Positions 1 through 11,800 of a stretch of 64,000 bases of DNA are shown one piece after another. The translations under genes and the position numbers were made by a program. The stretch is taken from assembly GCA_910591455.2 (NCBI GenBank), contig OU342809.1, forward strand, positions 12,355,815 through 12,419,814, given 5' to 3'. Origin of the DNA: Pholis gunnellus (lineage: Eukaryota > Chordata > Actinopteri > Perciformes > Pholidae). Under the pieces are notes generated by a model that saw nothing but the letters and a program-made list of their open reading frames with translations, had not been told where the DNA came from and did not search any database. Each line of letters begins with the position of its first letter. The first letter of the stretch is position 1.

Positions 1-2289
1 TCGGGAACCTGAAGAACAATCAGCTCTCTGAACAAAAAGCTCCATCCAGCCATGTCTTATTAGAGCAGGATTATGGCTGATTACATTTATTAGAGAAGAT
101 ATATAAAGAGATGTAAAGTTCAGCCTACTATAGGTTGATACGGTTAATTCAGTTGCTCGCTGACTAATTAATTGTGTACTCAGTGGAGCAGGATTCAGTC
201 CTTGAATTAATAGGTGCCAGGTATCTTGCCGTATAGCCATGTTTATGAAGCTTCAGATCTATTGTTATTTCTGTCACCTCGAGAGGACTCATTTTGCAGC
301 GGCCTGGCTGATCGTGTTCGGTCCTGTCATGTCTGTTTCTGCAGATGAGCCCTGACATCCTCGAGGACGGACTGGAATGATTTGACGTCACCAACAACAA
401 CAGACACAGAAAAAGCTCTTTCCCCACCTTGTGCTGCAGAGGAGGTGTATTTCGGTCAGAGTGCCTCATGGTGTCATAGACGTCACAGTCTCAGGGGTGT
501 GAACTGCGAGCAGAGTGAAGTTCTCTAACTCACTGTCAGAACATCCACTCATCCACACTGATGTACCCACATACTCTGAGAGACCCAAGCTTCTGACAGA
601 TGCAGCTCTGAAACAATCTGTGATGAATTCACAGCGCAAAACATTGTACGCACTGAAATTTATTCAAACCCACATCAACATTTTCTTCCTTATTCTACAA
701 ATCTATAACTGAAGCAGATATAAAGCATCAGTCATGCAATCATTAAAAGGTTTAGATGAGCAAAAATCTTTAAGCGAAAAGGTTTTAAAGGCCCAGTAAT
801 CTTGATACACAGATAGGTATCCCTGGACATTTATTGATGGCTGTGTATTTCCTCTGTAGAGTTTCATTAGATACCTTGTTTGATAGCAGGGAGAGCTTCT
901 GATGTCCGCTCAGTGGGGGGCAGACACATTGGTAAGGTTTTGATTTGGTGGTGTGAACAGAGGTGTGACAGATCCCACCAAAACATCAATTTTGCCACTA
1001 ATTACTTCTGCAGTTAGTGAGGCGGCTGTACAAGAGCTCAAACTCTGCCTGAAACTACACAAGATAAACTGTAGCAACACTTGTCCATTTGGAGTACAGG
1101 AGGAAACGGGATCATGAAACATGACGAAGAAAGTGTTCGGTTTGGATATTGATGGTACAATTCTTAATGACGTTATCAATACTGTCATCCGTGGATATAT
1201 CTTGACTACTTGATTACTGACGGGCCATTAAGGTGCCTCCTATTCCAATATCCAATTAAAGGCTCCACAACAACTCCTAATAAGTGGGGTGTAGAGTTGA
1301 TAAGCAACCAATTCTGAAGCTTCAGGCCCTCTGCTTCATTAGGAGGCTGTTGAGCTAAAACAGAAAATTCAACACGGAGGACATCAAAGTGCCCACTCAG
1401 CAAAATGAGTAACAAACTCCTTATTAGATATGCACCAATCTCCTAGGATACAGCCGATATACACAATGATCACCCAGCAAAACTGTTGCCTGTATAATGC
1501 TCTTGAATAATGCTCTACTCAATTAATGCTCGCCAGAAGGGCAGGTGTTGGTTTGCACCAGCGAGATGTGAAAGAACAGAAGGAGTGATGAAGGAGATGG
1601 AGGCAGAGGAGGAGTGGAAACATTTCAAGATTTCAAGTATGAGAAAGTAGCACTTCTCAATATGAAAAGATCAAAGTGTCTCCGAAAATGTGTTATACTT
1701 CACGGGACATCATGAGTGGATGAGTAAAGAAAAAAATCTTGCAGCGTATGTGAGGGGTGGCAGGTTTTTAAGCTGCACTGGAGGCATTTTTCCTAAATCT
1801 GCCAAGGTAGGAGGGAGGCATGGAGCAGTCCGGTGTAAAGCTGCAGCAGGGTTCGTGCCAGTTCATTGCTGTCGCAGCCCACACATTCGCTTGATACAAT
1901 CGCAGAGACACCAAATGCCATGAGAATGTCAAACACACGTCTTTAAAGAGACAACCAGCACAGAGGAAGAAACACAAACAGCACCACAACAACGGAGGAT
2001 ATATTCGCCCGGGAAAAATCCACTTCTGTGTCGAAATGCAAATGTAGTTGTTAAGATGGAAAAGATGGGCATGATTAACAACAAAAAAGATCTCCCCCAT
2101 GAGGTAATTGTATTAAAACAACATGTGTGTATATTTCATATTTACAATATCAAACATCCTTGTGTTTGACAGCAGCAGATATCTAGAAGATGACAGTGAG
2201 GGTGTGTCTGCGCTCAATTCAAATTCCAATACACACAGTTTGTAAACAGCGTAAATCATGAAAAACTGTATTCCATAGGTCATTATTCA

Positions 2290-2580
2290 ATTTTCTTTCA
2301 GTAAAAGTTTGACAATTTGAGAAATACACATATTTGCTTTCTTGCCAAGATGGTAAGATGGTATTATGTCTGAACACTAAAGTACCGCCAGCAGCCGGCT
2401 AATTTAGCTTTCACAGAGACTTCAAACAGGGCAAGCGGGTGGTTTTCTTACCTTTGGACACAATCGAGCTAGCTGTTTCCTCCTGTTTCTACTTTTTTAT
2501 GTTAAACTAAGTTAGCCGGCTGTTATGGCAGTCCAAGCAGTGTGTGCTCATCAAAGTCCCATTTCAATTCTAGGTTTTGA
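2290..2580. repeat. Degraded teleost dispersed repeat (family copy 1)
   Basis: The block has the arrangement of a common percomorph interspersed repeat: an AAATACACATATTTGCTTTCTTGCC-type stretch, then GCCAGCAGCCGGCTAATTTAGC, then ACTTCAAACAGGG. It ends in a partly inverted arm, CTGTTTCCTCCTGTTTC followed by AAGTTAGCCGGCTG. The inverted GCCGGCTAA/TTAGCCGGC arms suggest a non-autonomous DNA transposon. A second, better kept copy lies at about 41.02-41.28 kb. The family name is not known to me. Confidence 0.6.
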
Positions 2581-4352
2581 CCCTTGACCTCTTAGAAGTC
2601 AGAAAGGTTTGGGTCATTGTTTGATGTCAGTAAAACCTGAGAAAAAGTCACCAATTTTTCTTCCGATTTATTTTACTAATTGTGAGACTGATTTCACTGA
2701 TTAGGTGGATTACCGTTCGTTTTTGAAATATCATATCTGACAGGCAGCACAACATTCTACATATAATCATACTGTATATCTTAAATATTTTTACTTTTTA
2801 AATTATTCTCACCAAATGTTTTCAAATAGCCCCGGTTATCCTGAAAAAGAGAATCTGCAATACATATTTAAAGCTAAAACAAGACTTTGAGAGTCAGATA
2901 TATGCAAGTGGCATGGGATTGTAAGGATTCAAGTTTAAAAATACAAAAAGTGTGACATATCAGCACAACATTTCGTAAAGATGGACTGACATCAGTAAAG
3001 CCAGACATTTAATCTACGTAGGGTTTTAAAAATAGACATGGTAGCCAGTTATGGCACCAGACATATATTTATGTTTATAGATGTATTTACTTCCATTTTC
3101 ATTTGAAACAGTGACATTGGTTGGGGATTAAGGCCAGATATCATGTTTTCTGTTGCTAACTACTTTAGGAGACATTTTGTCCAGACTCTAATTTTAATAA
3201 CTGCTGATAACTTTTACATGTACTTTGAAAGGATCTATAAATAATCTTCGAGCTACAGTACTCTGTTGAATAAAAATCTCACAATGCAGACTGAAGGAAA
3301 GGTTATATTTAGAAAGGAGGGGAGGAAGAGCAGCAGCTGCGATGTAAGATATCTGAAAATGGAAACTGCTCCCAGGGGTGACAGAGCTTATTCTCTCCAC
3401 ATTAATTATTTATTTTCCCTTTAATAGACCGCGGACGACAGCATCGATGGGGCAAAGATCACGCTGTTTGACTGCTGACGTTCTTGTGGCTCCCAGTGCT
3501 AATGAATGTGTCTAAACCAGGAAGCTTTGGCTTTGGTCTGGTCACTGGTCCATCCCTGGGCCATCGTGTCCCTGTGGACGGTAGGTCTGTGTCCATCATA
3601 GGTAATTTCCAATCAACAAAGATTCTAAATTAAACAACATTTTAATTACAGTTGGAGTTAAGGTTTTCTATGGACAAAAGCATTGAGACAACCAGTTCTT
3701 AGAATGAAAACTATCAATTTAATGGTGCAGGTTCCTTCAGGTTGCTTGATACTAAGCATGACATCTGCACTCTTCAAGATATAAAACCAATATTTAGGCT
3801 CATTAATAAAGATATTTGACCAACTCAAGACCAGATTTCTGCATTTATATTACAATGTCTCTTGAATGGGAGGGACACTTTGTTTTGACTTGGACGACTG
3901 CATGTGCTGTTTTGTAAAACCTTCTCCAAATGCCTCGACAACAAGTCCGCAGGGGCTGAGAAGGCAATCACAGGTGAGAAATCACTGGCAGCATTGACAG
4001 CTGGAGTCCTGAGACATCAAGTGTTTGGATGGGTCATAAAGTGATTAGTCCCAGTCTCAGAGGAAGAGAGCAGGGGTCAGAGGACTAATAGTTGAACGTG
4101 GTAGTCTTACTTGTGCAAGTGAAAAGAAAAAAAACAGCATCAAAGAAGTATTTGAGTAAATGCCACAAAAGCCTTGCGGTCCTTGGTGGAATGTTATGTG
4201 TCTGATTTACCTGTTCCTTGCAGGGCTGAGAACATCACTGTTCTCATTAGAAACTGCTTCTGTGCTGTCTCATAGCAACCCAAAAATAGAAATGTCCCTA
4301 TTAGGCTGTATAGCTGTGATGGCTGCTACAAGTTTTGGTCTCTTTAATTGTG

Positions 4353-4354
<2 letters not shown>

Positions 4355-4414
<60 letters not shown>
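4355..4414. repeat. (TA)30 microsatellite
   Basis: This is an uninterrupted AT dinucleotide run of about 60 bp. It creates a spurious frame encoding alternating Ile-Tyr. It is likely to vary in length between individuals. Confidence 0.97.
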
Positions 4415-4417
<3 letters not shown>

Positions 4418-4794
4418 CTTTATGTACCCTTTATTACGTGGTGGATAGGAAGACTGTCTTTATTCTAACAACTGGCACTGATGTTCCCCACTGCAGACAG
4501 ATTAAATCTTATTTATAGCTCTGGCTTACTATCTGAGGCATGGATTCAGACATTTATAAAAGGATAAAAAGAATATTCAGTGAGCTGTTATTCCTCATTT
4601 CTCTCATGTGAAGGCCCAACACTGTCAGCTGCTTTCATTTACAAAATCGTCCTTTTGAAATTATTCAAATAATAATGCACACACGCAGAACATTTACATG
4701 TGTTTGGGAGGTAGCGCTAGTTTTGTTTGTGTGCTGCAGTTATGACAATCAGGACAGAGGTTTTCATCATCAATTTATTTTTGGTCGACTACTC

Positions 4795-4802
4795 TGACGT
4801 CA
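4795..4802. promoter_or_regulatory. Full CRE palindrome upstream of ankrd34c
   Basis: A perfect TGACGTCA, the CREB/ATF consensus, sits about 350 bp upstream of a strong splice donor at 5149 and 1.3 kb upstream of the ankrd34c start codon. The surrounding 4.79-5.76 kb has more CpG than its flanks. A promoter here is inference; no TATA box is evident. Confidence 0.35.
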
Positions 4803-4999
4803 AGAGAATACACGTTTCATTCAAGAAGCAAGAAAGTAAGTTATTTATAACCCGCAGCACCTCCAGGTTGTGATCCTTGAGTGCGCAGTGAAAGGAATAC
4901 TCCCCATTGGACTGTTGTAGTGAGCCTTCATAACAAAAGCCACACCGCTCATGTCCAGAGAGGTACGGCGCCCTGTAAACTAAACTAGGACGCGTCGAT

Positions 5000-5148
5000 G
5001 GGAACAGTCGCGGCTGAAAAATAGGGATATTGCGAAGAACTGCAACAAACTTTCTCTTTGAATCATTTATTCCCTCCCCGATTTCTTCCCTCTGGTACAT
5101 GAGAAAGCACTGGGTACTTTGAGCATGGGAAACCTCTCCTCTGACCAG
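5000..5148 (+). other. ankrd34c: Possible 5' non-coding exon of ankrd34c
   Basis: The sequence CTGACCAG followed by GTAAGA gives a strong donor at 5149-5150. A usable acceptor (TTTTCTTCAAAGGGCAG) ends at 6044, 45 bp before the ankrd34c ATG. ANKRD34 genes usually carry the whole coding sequence in one exon after non-coding 5' exons, so this pair fits. The 5' limit is a guess. The exon contains an ATG at 5125 opening MGNLSSDQ, which would meet a TGA directly after splicing, so it would be a short upstream ORF. Confidence 0.35.
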
Positions 5149-6089
5149 GTAAGACAATTAGAAGACAGTAAGTTGCTCTGCAAAATGATTGAATTACAAA
5201 ATGATTGAAAACGAAATCTAATTAATTCAACTTTATGTCTTGCGTCGCTGCTTTCTTCGTCTTTGAGGAGGCTGGTAAAAATAGGATTCAACTATTACAT
5301 TACGCTTAAGATGAGATGTATGTATAATGTCATATACAATTTGAATTTACATTTAACAATAAACACAATTTAAAATGCCGGATTTACCGGAGAAACAGAC
5401 GACGAACCGAATCATTTGTAATGGAGCGCGTTTCTGTCGCCAAGTTATCCAAGATGAGAACCATGGACAGCGACTCCTCCGCCTCACAGGGCGCTGGTAT
5501 TTCATGTCGCCTGTCTGAGCAATTATTTTTTTAGATATTTTAAATAAATCTCGCTGTCGTACAGTCTTTTGCATATATTTTTTGAAGAAGATGAACAAGC
5601 CTGGTGTCTGTGCGCACTCACAGGACGATGGATGCTTGTGTTCGTCGTTGTTCGTCGCTTTCATAAATATGATGGAAAAAGACAAACGCGAGCTCCTGTC
5701 TTGGCAGAGATAATGAGATAAACTTTGATTTTGATATCCAAATCTCATGATCATCCATCGATTGAGAATCTAACAGGTGCTGTTACCATGCTGCCTCGTG
5801 CATGAGGATTTCTGGGCATGGCCATGATTAGTTTCCACTGTGGAAAAAAAATACATTTTTCAACACATTACCGTCATTTCTATATGAAGAATATATATAT
5901 TTCCTACATCAGGATTCTGGAACAGTAAGTTATGTCTATAACCTTTTCGTTGTAACAGACTGCCACCTGCTGGTGGTGATTTAGCAAAACAGAGAAACAA
6001 ACAACATGAGCGTTAACCACTTCTATGTTTTCTTCAAAGGGCAGTGAGCTGTAAATTCAACACTGAGACGATCTGTGACTGGCTGGGAG

Positions 6090-7676
6090 ATGGCAGATAT
6101 ACTGGAGCTGCGGACGGATGGAAATTCACTCCTGAAGGCGGTGTGGCTCAAACGCTTGAGACTCACCAGGCTCCTGTTGGATGGAGGCGCATATATCAAC
6201 GAGAGCAATGAACGTGGAGAGACACCACTCATGGTGGCCTGCATGTCCACACACACTGACCAGCAGAGTGTGAGCAAGTCAAAGCTGGTGAAATATTTGC
6301 TGGACAACCAGGCAGACCCCAACATACAGGACAAAGCTGGTAAGACGGCTCTAATGCAAGCCTGCATCCACAAGGCTGGACACGAGGTGGTGGATCACCT
6401 GCTGAGCAATGGAGCTGACCCCAGTCTGGAGGACAGGAGCGGGGCCTCAGCCCTGGTCTACGCCATCAATGCCGACGATAAGCAGACACTAAAGCTGCTC
6501 TTGGATGCGTGCAAAGCTAAAGGCAAGGAGGTCATCATAATCACCACAGACAAGTCGCCATCTGGCACTAAAACGACCAAACAGTACCTAAATGTCCCCC
6601 CATCACCAGAGCTGGATGAGAAGTCCTCCCCAGCATACTGCACCTCTCCGTCTGATATCAACGTCACTGCATCGCCCACACCTGAGCAAGAGCAACAAAA
6701 CACAGTTTTCAGTTTCCAGACCAAGCTGAAAACCTCCAGTTCAGCTGCAAAGCTCGCCAACGGGCCCACGTCTCCAACGCGCCGGCCTGCAAACCCCAAA
6801 CGCGCACGTTTGCCTCAGCTGAAGAGGCTGCAGTCGGAGCCTTGGGGGCTGATTGCGCCCTCAGTCCTGGCTGCAGCCGCCCATGAGGAGAGCAAAAAAG
6901 CCAGCTCTGATGAGGACGTCGTCGCAGGGGTTAACGGACTCTCTCTGAATAAGAGGTCAGCTTTATCTCGACAGAGCAGTGTGGATGGAAAGGACAGCTT
7001 TTTCCCGCTGGTGGGTGAACAACCCTGCAAAATGACAACCTCAATATCAGTTCCTCCAACGTCCAAAGCCTCATATGAGAGATCTCTAGGCCAGCACCAG
7101 CCGCTGGCACGGCGCAGCACTGTGCCCACGGAGCAGGAGAGCAGCAGTTGCAGCAGTGGACTTGCCAGTCTGAGAGACACAGTGCATAAGAGACATCTGG
7201 GGAACGATCACTATGACTCAGACTCACAGCTCTACTCAGGCTCTGCCATGTTAGACTCTCCCAAGGTCCCAGTGGAGCGAAGGAAACTGAACACTTCTCC
7301 TCTAGCGATGCTAACTAGCTCCAGAGAATCTCTAGACAGCAACGCCAGCACGTCCTCTCCAAGCACAGCACACAGACGTGCACCAGGCCTCCTGGAGAGG
7401 AGAGGCTCGGGCACGCTGCTGCTGGACCACATCTCCCACACCAGGCCCGGCCACCTGCCCGCTCTCAACATCAACCCGAACCCTCCCATCCCTGACATCG
7501 GGGCTAGTAGCAAGCCCTCCTCACCTCTGGCCACAGGTATTAGATCTATAGCTCCAGTAGCACCAAACACACCAAAGAGAGGTGGCCTCAAGTCCAAGAA
7601 AATGCTTGTGAGAAGGCACTCTATGCAAGTGGAGCAGATGAAGCAGCTTTCTGATTTTGAAGAGATCGCTCATTAG
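6090..7676 (+). CDS. ankrd34c: Ankyrin repeat domain-containing protein 34C
   Basis: A single uninterrupted coding exon of 528 codons, close to the 535 residues of human ANKRD34C. The start is the ATG giving MADILELRTDGNSLLKAVWL, which matches the conserved family N-terminus; the five codons before it open only with GTG. Roughly residues 10-145 form four ankyrin repeats (GETPLMVAC, GKTALMQAC and GASALVYAI cores). They are followed by the family block EVIIITTDKSPSGTKTTKQY. A long Ser/Pro-rich disordered region holds the conserved RARLPQLKRLQSEPWGLIAP segment. The C-terminus ends RRHSMQVEQMKQLSDFEEIAH. ANKRD34 proteins are poorly characterised and mainly neuronal; a scaffold role is inference. 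The C paralogue is chosen over A and B from length and the C-terminal blocks. No frameshift or missing segment is seen. Confidence 0.95.
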   Translation: MADILELRTDGNSLLKAVWLKRLRLTRLLLDGGAYINESNERGETPLMVACMSTHTDQQSVSKSKLVKYLLDNQADPNIQDKAGKTALMQACIHKAGHEVVDHLLSNGADPSLEDRSGASALVYAINADDKQTLKLLLDACKAKGKEVIIITTDKSPSGTKTTKQYLNVPPSPELDEKSSPAYCTSPSDINVTASPTPEQEQQNTVFSFQTKLKTSSSAAKLANGPTSPTRRPANPKRARLPQLKRLQSEPWGLIAPSVLAAAAHEESKKASSDEDVVAGVNGLSLNKRSALSRQSSVDGKDSFFPLVGEQPCKMTTSISVPPTSKASYERSLGQHQPLARRSTVPTEQESSSCSSGLASLRDTVHKRHLGNDHYDSDSQLYSGSAMLDSPKVPVERRKLNTSPLAMLTSSRESLDSNASTSSPSTAHRRAPGLLERRGSGTLLLDHISHTRPGHLPALNINPNPPIPDIGASSKPSSPLATGIRSIAPVAPNTPKRGGLKSKKMLVRRHSMQVEQMKQLSDFEEIAH

Positions 7677-8394
7677 TTAGTGATGGTGTTTATGCAGTAC
7701 ATGTGGGAGTAGAACTGTTAGCAACATAACTTGTCAGGAAGTACATCCATAGGTTCCGCTGTGTAGACTCACAGCCATCTAGATGTTGAATAATGTATAA
7801 TTTATAAAAAGTAATATATATATATATATATTGAAACTGAGCAATATAGATAGACTTCTTCCCTGTGTTACACCCAACCTTAAGGTTTATCATATTTTGA
7901 CTTCACAACATCTGCTGTATATGTATTACAGATTTGAATGTAAATGCCGAGACATGGTACTATTCCTCTGAACTAGCTCTATTACATGGTAATGTAATGC
8001 GATGGGAACATACAGGGTCCATTTGTAGCCAGCAGGCCACTTGGGTGCACATTGTGCAAATGTAATTAGAACCATTAATGGATTTTTTATTTTAAAAGAA
8101 AATGTGATGCACTTGTCTGAGATGTAGCTTTGAGTAAGATGAGATTTGACTGTTTGTAGCAAATTTGTACAAAGTGCCTTCAAGATAAAGAAACCTAAAA
8201 AAAAAAAAAAAAAAGAGTGGACACAGATACATTTAATGTATTAGGAGCATTTTTAAGTCATAATGATGTAACCAAAATGTGTTTTATTTCAATATTGTTG
8301 GTGTCACATGAAAGAAAATGAATATACGTGATGTGAATGAATGAAAAACATGCCTTAACAAACAGGTACAATTATGGGCTATGTATAACAGCAC

Positions 8395-8400
8395 TTTATT
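8395..8400 (-). terminator. Candidate poly(A) signal of the RDH13-like gene
   Basis: TTTATT on the plus strand reads AATAAA on the minus strand, about 470 bp past the dehydrogenase stop at 8870. A second candidate is at 8283-8288. Either makes the minus transcript overlap the ankrd34c transcript. Confidence 0.45.
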
Positions 8401-8698
8401 GCCCAAGAGGAAAAGAAAATGAAAATGTTTCTCTCAACAGTGTTTCAAAAAACCTTCAAAGCACACGTAATTCTTATATGATGAAATCAAGTAACAAAAA
8501 TGACATTCGAGCCCTTAGTCAACACAGGCAGTGGTGAAACTTGTCAATTTAAAATGTCATTTCACGCTAATGGCAATCAAAACTAAAGATCTTATTGCTT
8601 CCATGTAACTTACCTGTGAAGCATTGCTACTGTTTAAGAAAAAAAGAAAACATAATCAAATCCATAGTATTTTTGCAATTAGTTTGTTGTATATTCTG

Positions 8699-8704
8699 AA
8701 TAAA
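8699..8704 (+). terminator. ankrd34c: Candidate poly(A) signal of ankrd34c
   Basis: AATAAA followed about 20 bp later by GT-rich sequence. It is the first canonical hexamer after the ankrd34c stop codon. Confidence 0.5.
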
Positions 8705-8869
8705 TGTCTATCACTTGTGACATTCTGTCTGTTTACTCATTTGTTACATTAAGTAGGCGCTCAGCTGCTAGCAGCCACACAGATGCTCATTAGAAAGAGC
8801 ACCAGTTCTTCCTCAGGCAGTCCGTTGATACTATGAAGATGATGACGATCATCATCGATGTCACTGTGA

Positions 8870-11800
8870 TTATATCAGACCAACCATAGAGGCACTCAGA
8901 TCCCACAGCTTCTTGGCAGCTTCATCATCCAGACCCTGAGGGGCTGCGGTTTTAGGGGCGCAGTCGCTGCAATCAGGGCAGAATTGAGTCTTAAACATGT
9001 GGCTCGATCCGTTATACTACAGTGCTGATTTATTCACAAGGACCAACTCTCAATCAGGATACAATGATGAATAAGGATGGAAATCACAGGCTCACTAACA
9101 ATACAGGACGGGATGTGGGACAGAATACTGCATAGGTACTATCGTATTCTGTACAAGATACTGACAGTAATTCATATGATTCTATGATAAGCAACATAAT
9201 GACATATTCCCATAACTATTTAGAGGGGTATTTACCACTGCCAGCTATATTGTTTTTCCACAAAACAGGAATTGATCAATATTTTGTAATTACTGGCCTC
9301 AAGTGGCCATCGGTTTGTGGTACTGTAATTTAATTACCTGTTATTTTAATTCGGCAATAAGCACCACTGAAGCGCAATATCCACTGACTTGATGAGGGCC
9401 TTTAGTCCTGTTTTGTTACCTGATCTTGACGCCCAGTCTTGAAATGGATCCCTGTGCGAAAATCACAGGGATCCCAGTGATTTAAAAAAAAAAAAAGGAA
9501 AAAAACCATTGAATTACAAACGTGCTGTATGTATAATTTAGAAGGGGTCGCTTGTAGATGCAAATCCTCAGATAGTTGTGACCTACCTCTTCAGTCCCCC
9601 CCCCCCCCCCCCCCCCCCCCCAGCACTATTCTAATCTATTTTCGATCAATCTTTTGGTGCTGTGGCCCGCAGCTCTGCTCTCATCAACAGCAGGCAGCTG
9701 TCTTCAGCAAAAGAAAGCTCTGATAAGCACACTGTATGCTACCTGGCCAGCACCAAACGACAAGTTAGCGACTTGCTTGTGAACATAGTGGAACATTTAG
9801 CAGCTAAAAAGAAAGAAATTCCCCTCAGGGAGTCAGTGGACATTCATCAGGTGGCCAGGAACGTAAAACCAAAATGAATACTTGTGTTTGTGCATTTCAC
9901 TCTGCGTCTGCTGGATCAATAGACAATTGTTTGCTAAAACATTGTCAAGTAAACTCCGCATATTTTTGCTCTGGGGCTCATGAGCAGGTTTAACCGGCCA
10001 CGAGCGTAACAGAACATAAAGCGATATTGGTGCCAGGGAAACGCCCCTGAATCTCGATTTATATTGATATATGCTGTATTGATAGTGGCTGTCTCAGCTC
10101 TAATAATGAAGCAACCAGCTACTGATTTACAATGACTGACCTGTAGTAGAGTCCACTTTCATTCTGCAGGCTTTCCTCCACAGCGCAGTAGATGGTGGTC
10201 TGAGCCCCTTCTGTTGGAGACTTGATGAGGAACATGAGTGGTGTGAACACAACTCTCTTCCAAAGGGGCAATGTGGGCCAGAAGTGTCGGCCGAGCTCCG
10301 TCCGGATTATACCAGGGTGGAGGCTGTATGTAGTTACTCCGGTACCTGCAAGATGACGAGACATAGGACATAATGTATCCACTTTATGGATAGTTTGTTA
10401 AAAACTGTGTAATGTCTGGTGGGAGATGTAAAATGTTTCCATACCTTGCAGCTTCTTAGCCAGCTCTCTTGTAAAGAGGACATTAGCTAGTTTGCTTTGT
10501 GCATAGCTCTTCCGAGGGCGGTAATCTTTCTCCTGATGTATGTCATCAAAATAGATTTGACCTGTTGAGCGAAAGCAGCATTCACAGATGTGGTGTTTAA
10601 TATTAAATGACACTGAAAAGAATGGCATTCCTGATAGAGAATACAAATCTACATCTCTTGAAGTGAAATAGAAACAGAGAAAAGAACGGAACCTCTCTGA
10701 TGAGCTAGACTGGAGACGGTGACGATGCGGCTGGAAGCCGACTTCTTCAGGAGATCCAACAGACAGTTTGTCAAAAGGAAGTGGCCCAGGTGGTTCACAC
10801 CAAACTGCATTTCAAAGCCATCTTCAGTTTGCCATTTTGGGCAGCTCATAACACCTGAAAGTAATATTTAAAAGTAAATAAAAGTCTCAAAGCTGTTGGA
10901 TATATCACAGCATCAGTGGTCAGATGTGATTTATACATCTACCTGCATTATTGATGAGAACATCCAGCCTCTCTTCACTTGCTAGGACGTCTTTGGCTAG
11001 CTGTCGCACTGACTGTAGAGATGCCAAGTCCAACTTTTTGACAATAACATTGTTATTTCCGCTCCTCTTCTTCACCTCTTCTGCAGCTTTGTTGGCTCGG
11101 TCCATGTCTCTACAGGCCAGAAGGACTCTCGCGCCTGAAACACAGCAGTAAATCCTTTACATTTCAAATTGAATTAGATATAGCCAACATATGAAACCAG
11201 GATAAGTCACTAACCCCTCTTAGCCAGGTCGACAGCCGTTTCTTTGCCAATCCCAGTGTTGCCTCCGGTGATCAAGACGGTCTTTCCCTCCAGCGAGGCT
11301 TTGCTACGACACACTCCACCTGCCATCCATTTCTGCACACCAAACAGTCCCGCTCCTGTCAGAGCGTACACACAGTTACAATACATCTGCACCCTTAGAG
11401 AGAAAAACTGTTCACCGAACCGCAACTTTACATTTTATACCATATATCTTCAACTGTCAACGCTTTTAAATCCAAACTAAAACTATTTTATTAATCAATT
11501 AATCGTTTTTAGTAATTCTAAGTAATAAAAAATGACAAATATTTGCTTGAAGAAAATGACTGAAGTTTGTTTTTCCTTGTTTCTTTTTATTACTGTAAGT
11601 GGGGTTCATGAAAACAAGCTGCTTTAAGATGTTTGAATTCAAGCCCTTACAAATTTCTTTAGAAATGCATAGATTAAAAGATGAATCCATTAGGTCAACT
11701 TCTAAAACTCCTTAGAAAGTCTGTCTTGTGTGCTCCAATAACTTTGTTTTGTCTGATTGTATAATTCAGTTGTTTGTATTGTCTTCAGGATCCCATTCTT

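Larger units (their letters stand above)
1..4790. other. Non-coding upstream region, no gene recognised
   Basis: No open frame here has an ATG start, recognisable family or plausible exon structure. The sequence is AT-rich. It contains a full CRE palindrome (TGACGTCA) at 383-390, a degraded dispersed repeat near 2.29-2.58 kb and a TA microsatellite near 4.36 kb. It may include distal regulatory DNA of ankrd34c, but that is inference only. Confidence 0.5.
7677..8720 (+). other. ankrd34c: ankrd34c 3' UTR (extent inferred)
   Basis: Non-coding sequence follows the ankrd34c stop. It contains a short TA run near 7.82 kb and an A18 tract at about 8197-8214. The first canonical AATAAA is at 8699-8704, followed by a GT-rich stretch (TCACTTGTGACATTCTGTCTG), so cleavage near 8720 is expected. 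The region appears to overlap the 3' UTR of the dehydrogenase on the other strand. Confidence 0.55.

Noticed and set aside
5353..5754. 133-codon minus-strand frame near the ankrd34c upstream region
   Set aside because: No family resemblance. It runs opposite to ankrd34c across a CpG-richer stretch where long frames arise by chance.
8197..8214. A18 tract after a GATAAA-like hexamer, suggesting a poly(A) tail of a retrocopy
   Set aside because: No target duplication or processed gene body precedes it. It lies in the natural ankrd34c 3' UTR and is best read as an internal A-run.
11384..11386. ATG at the start of exon 2 as the RDH13-like start codon
   Set aside because: The in-phase upstream exon at 12331-12385 gives a better family match, and the region around this ATG looks like the polypyrimidine part of an acceptor.
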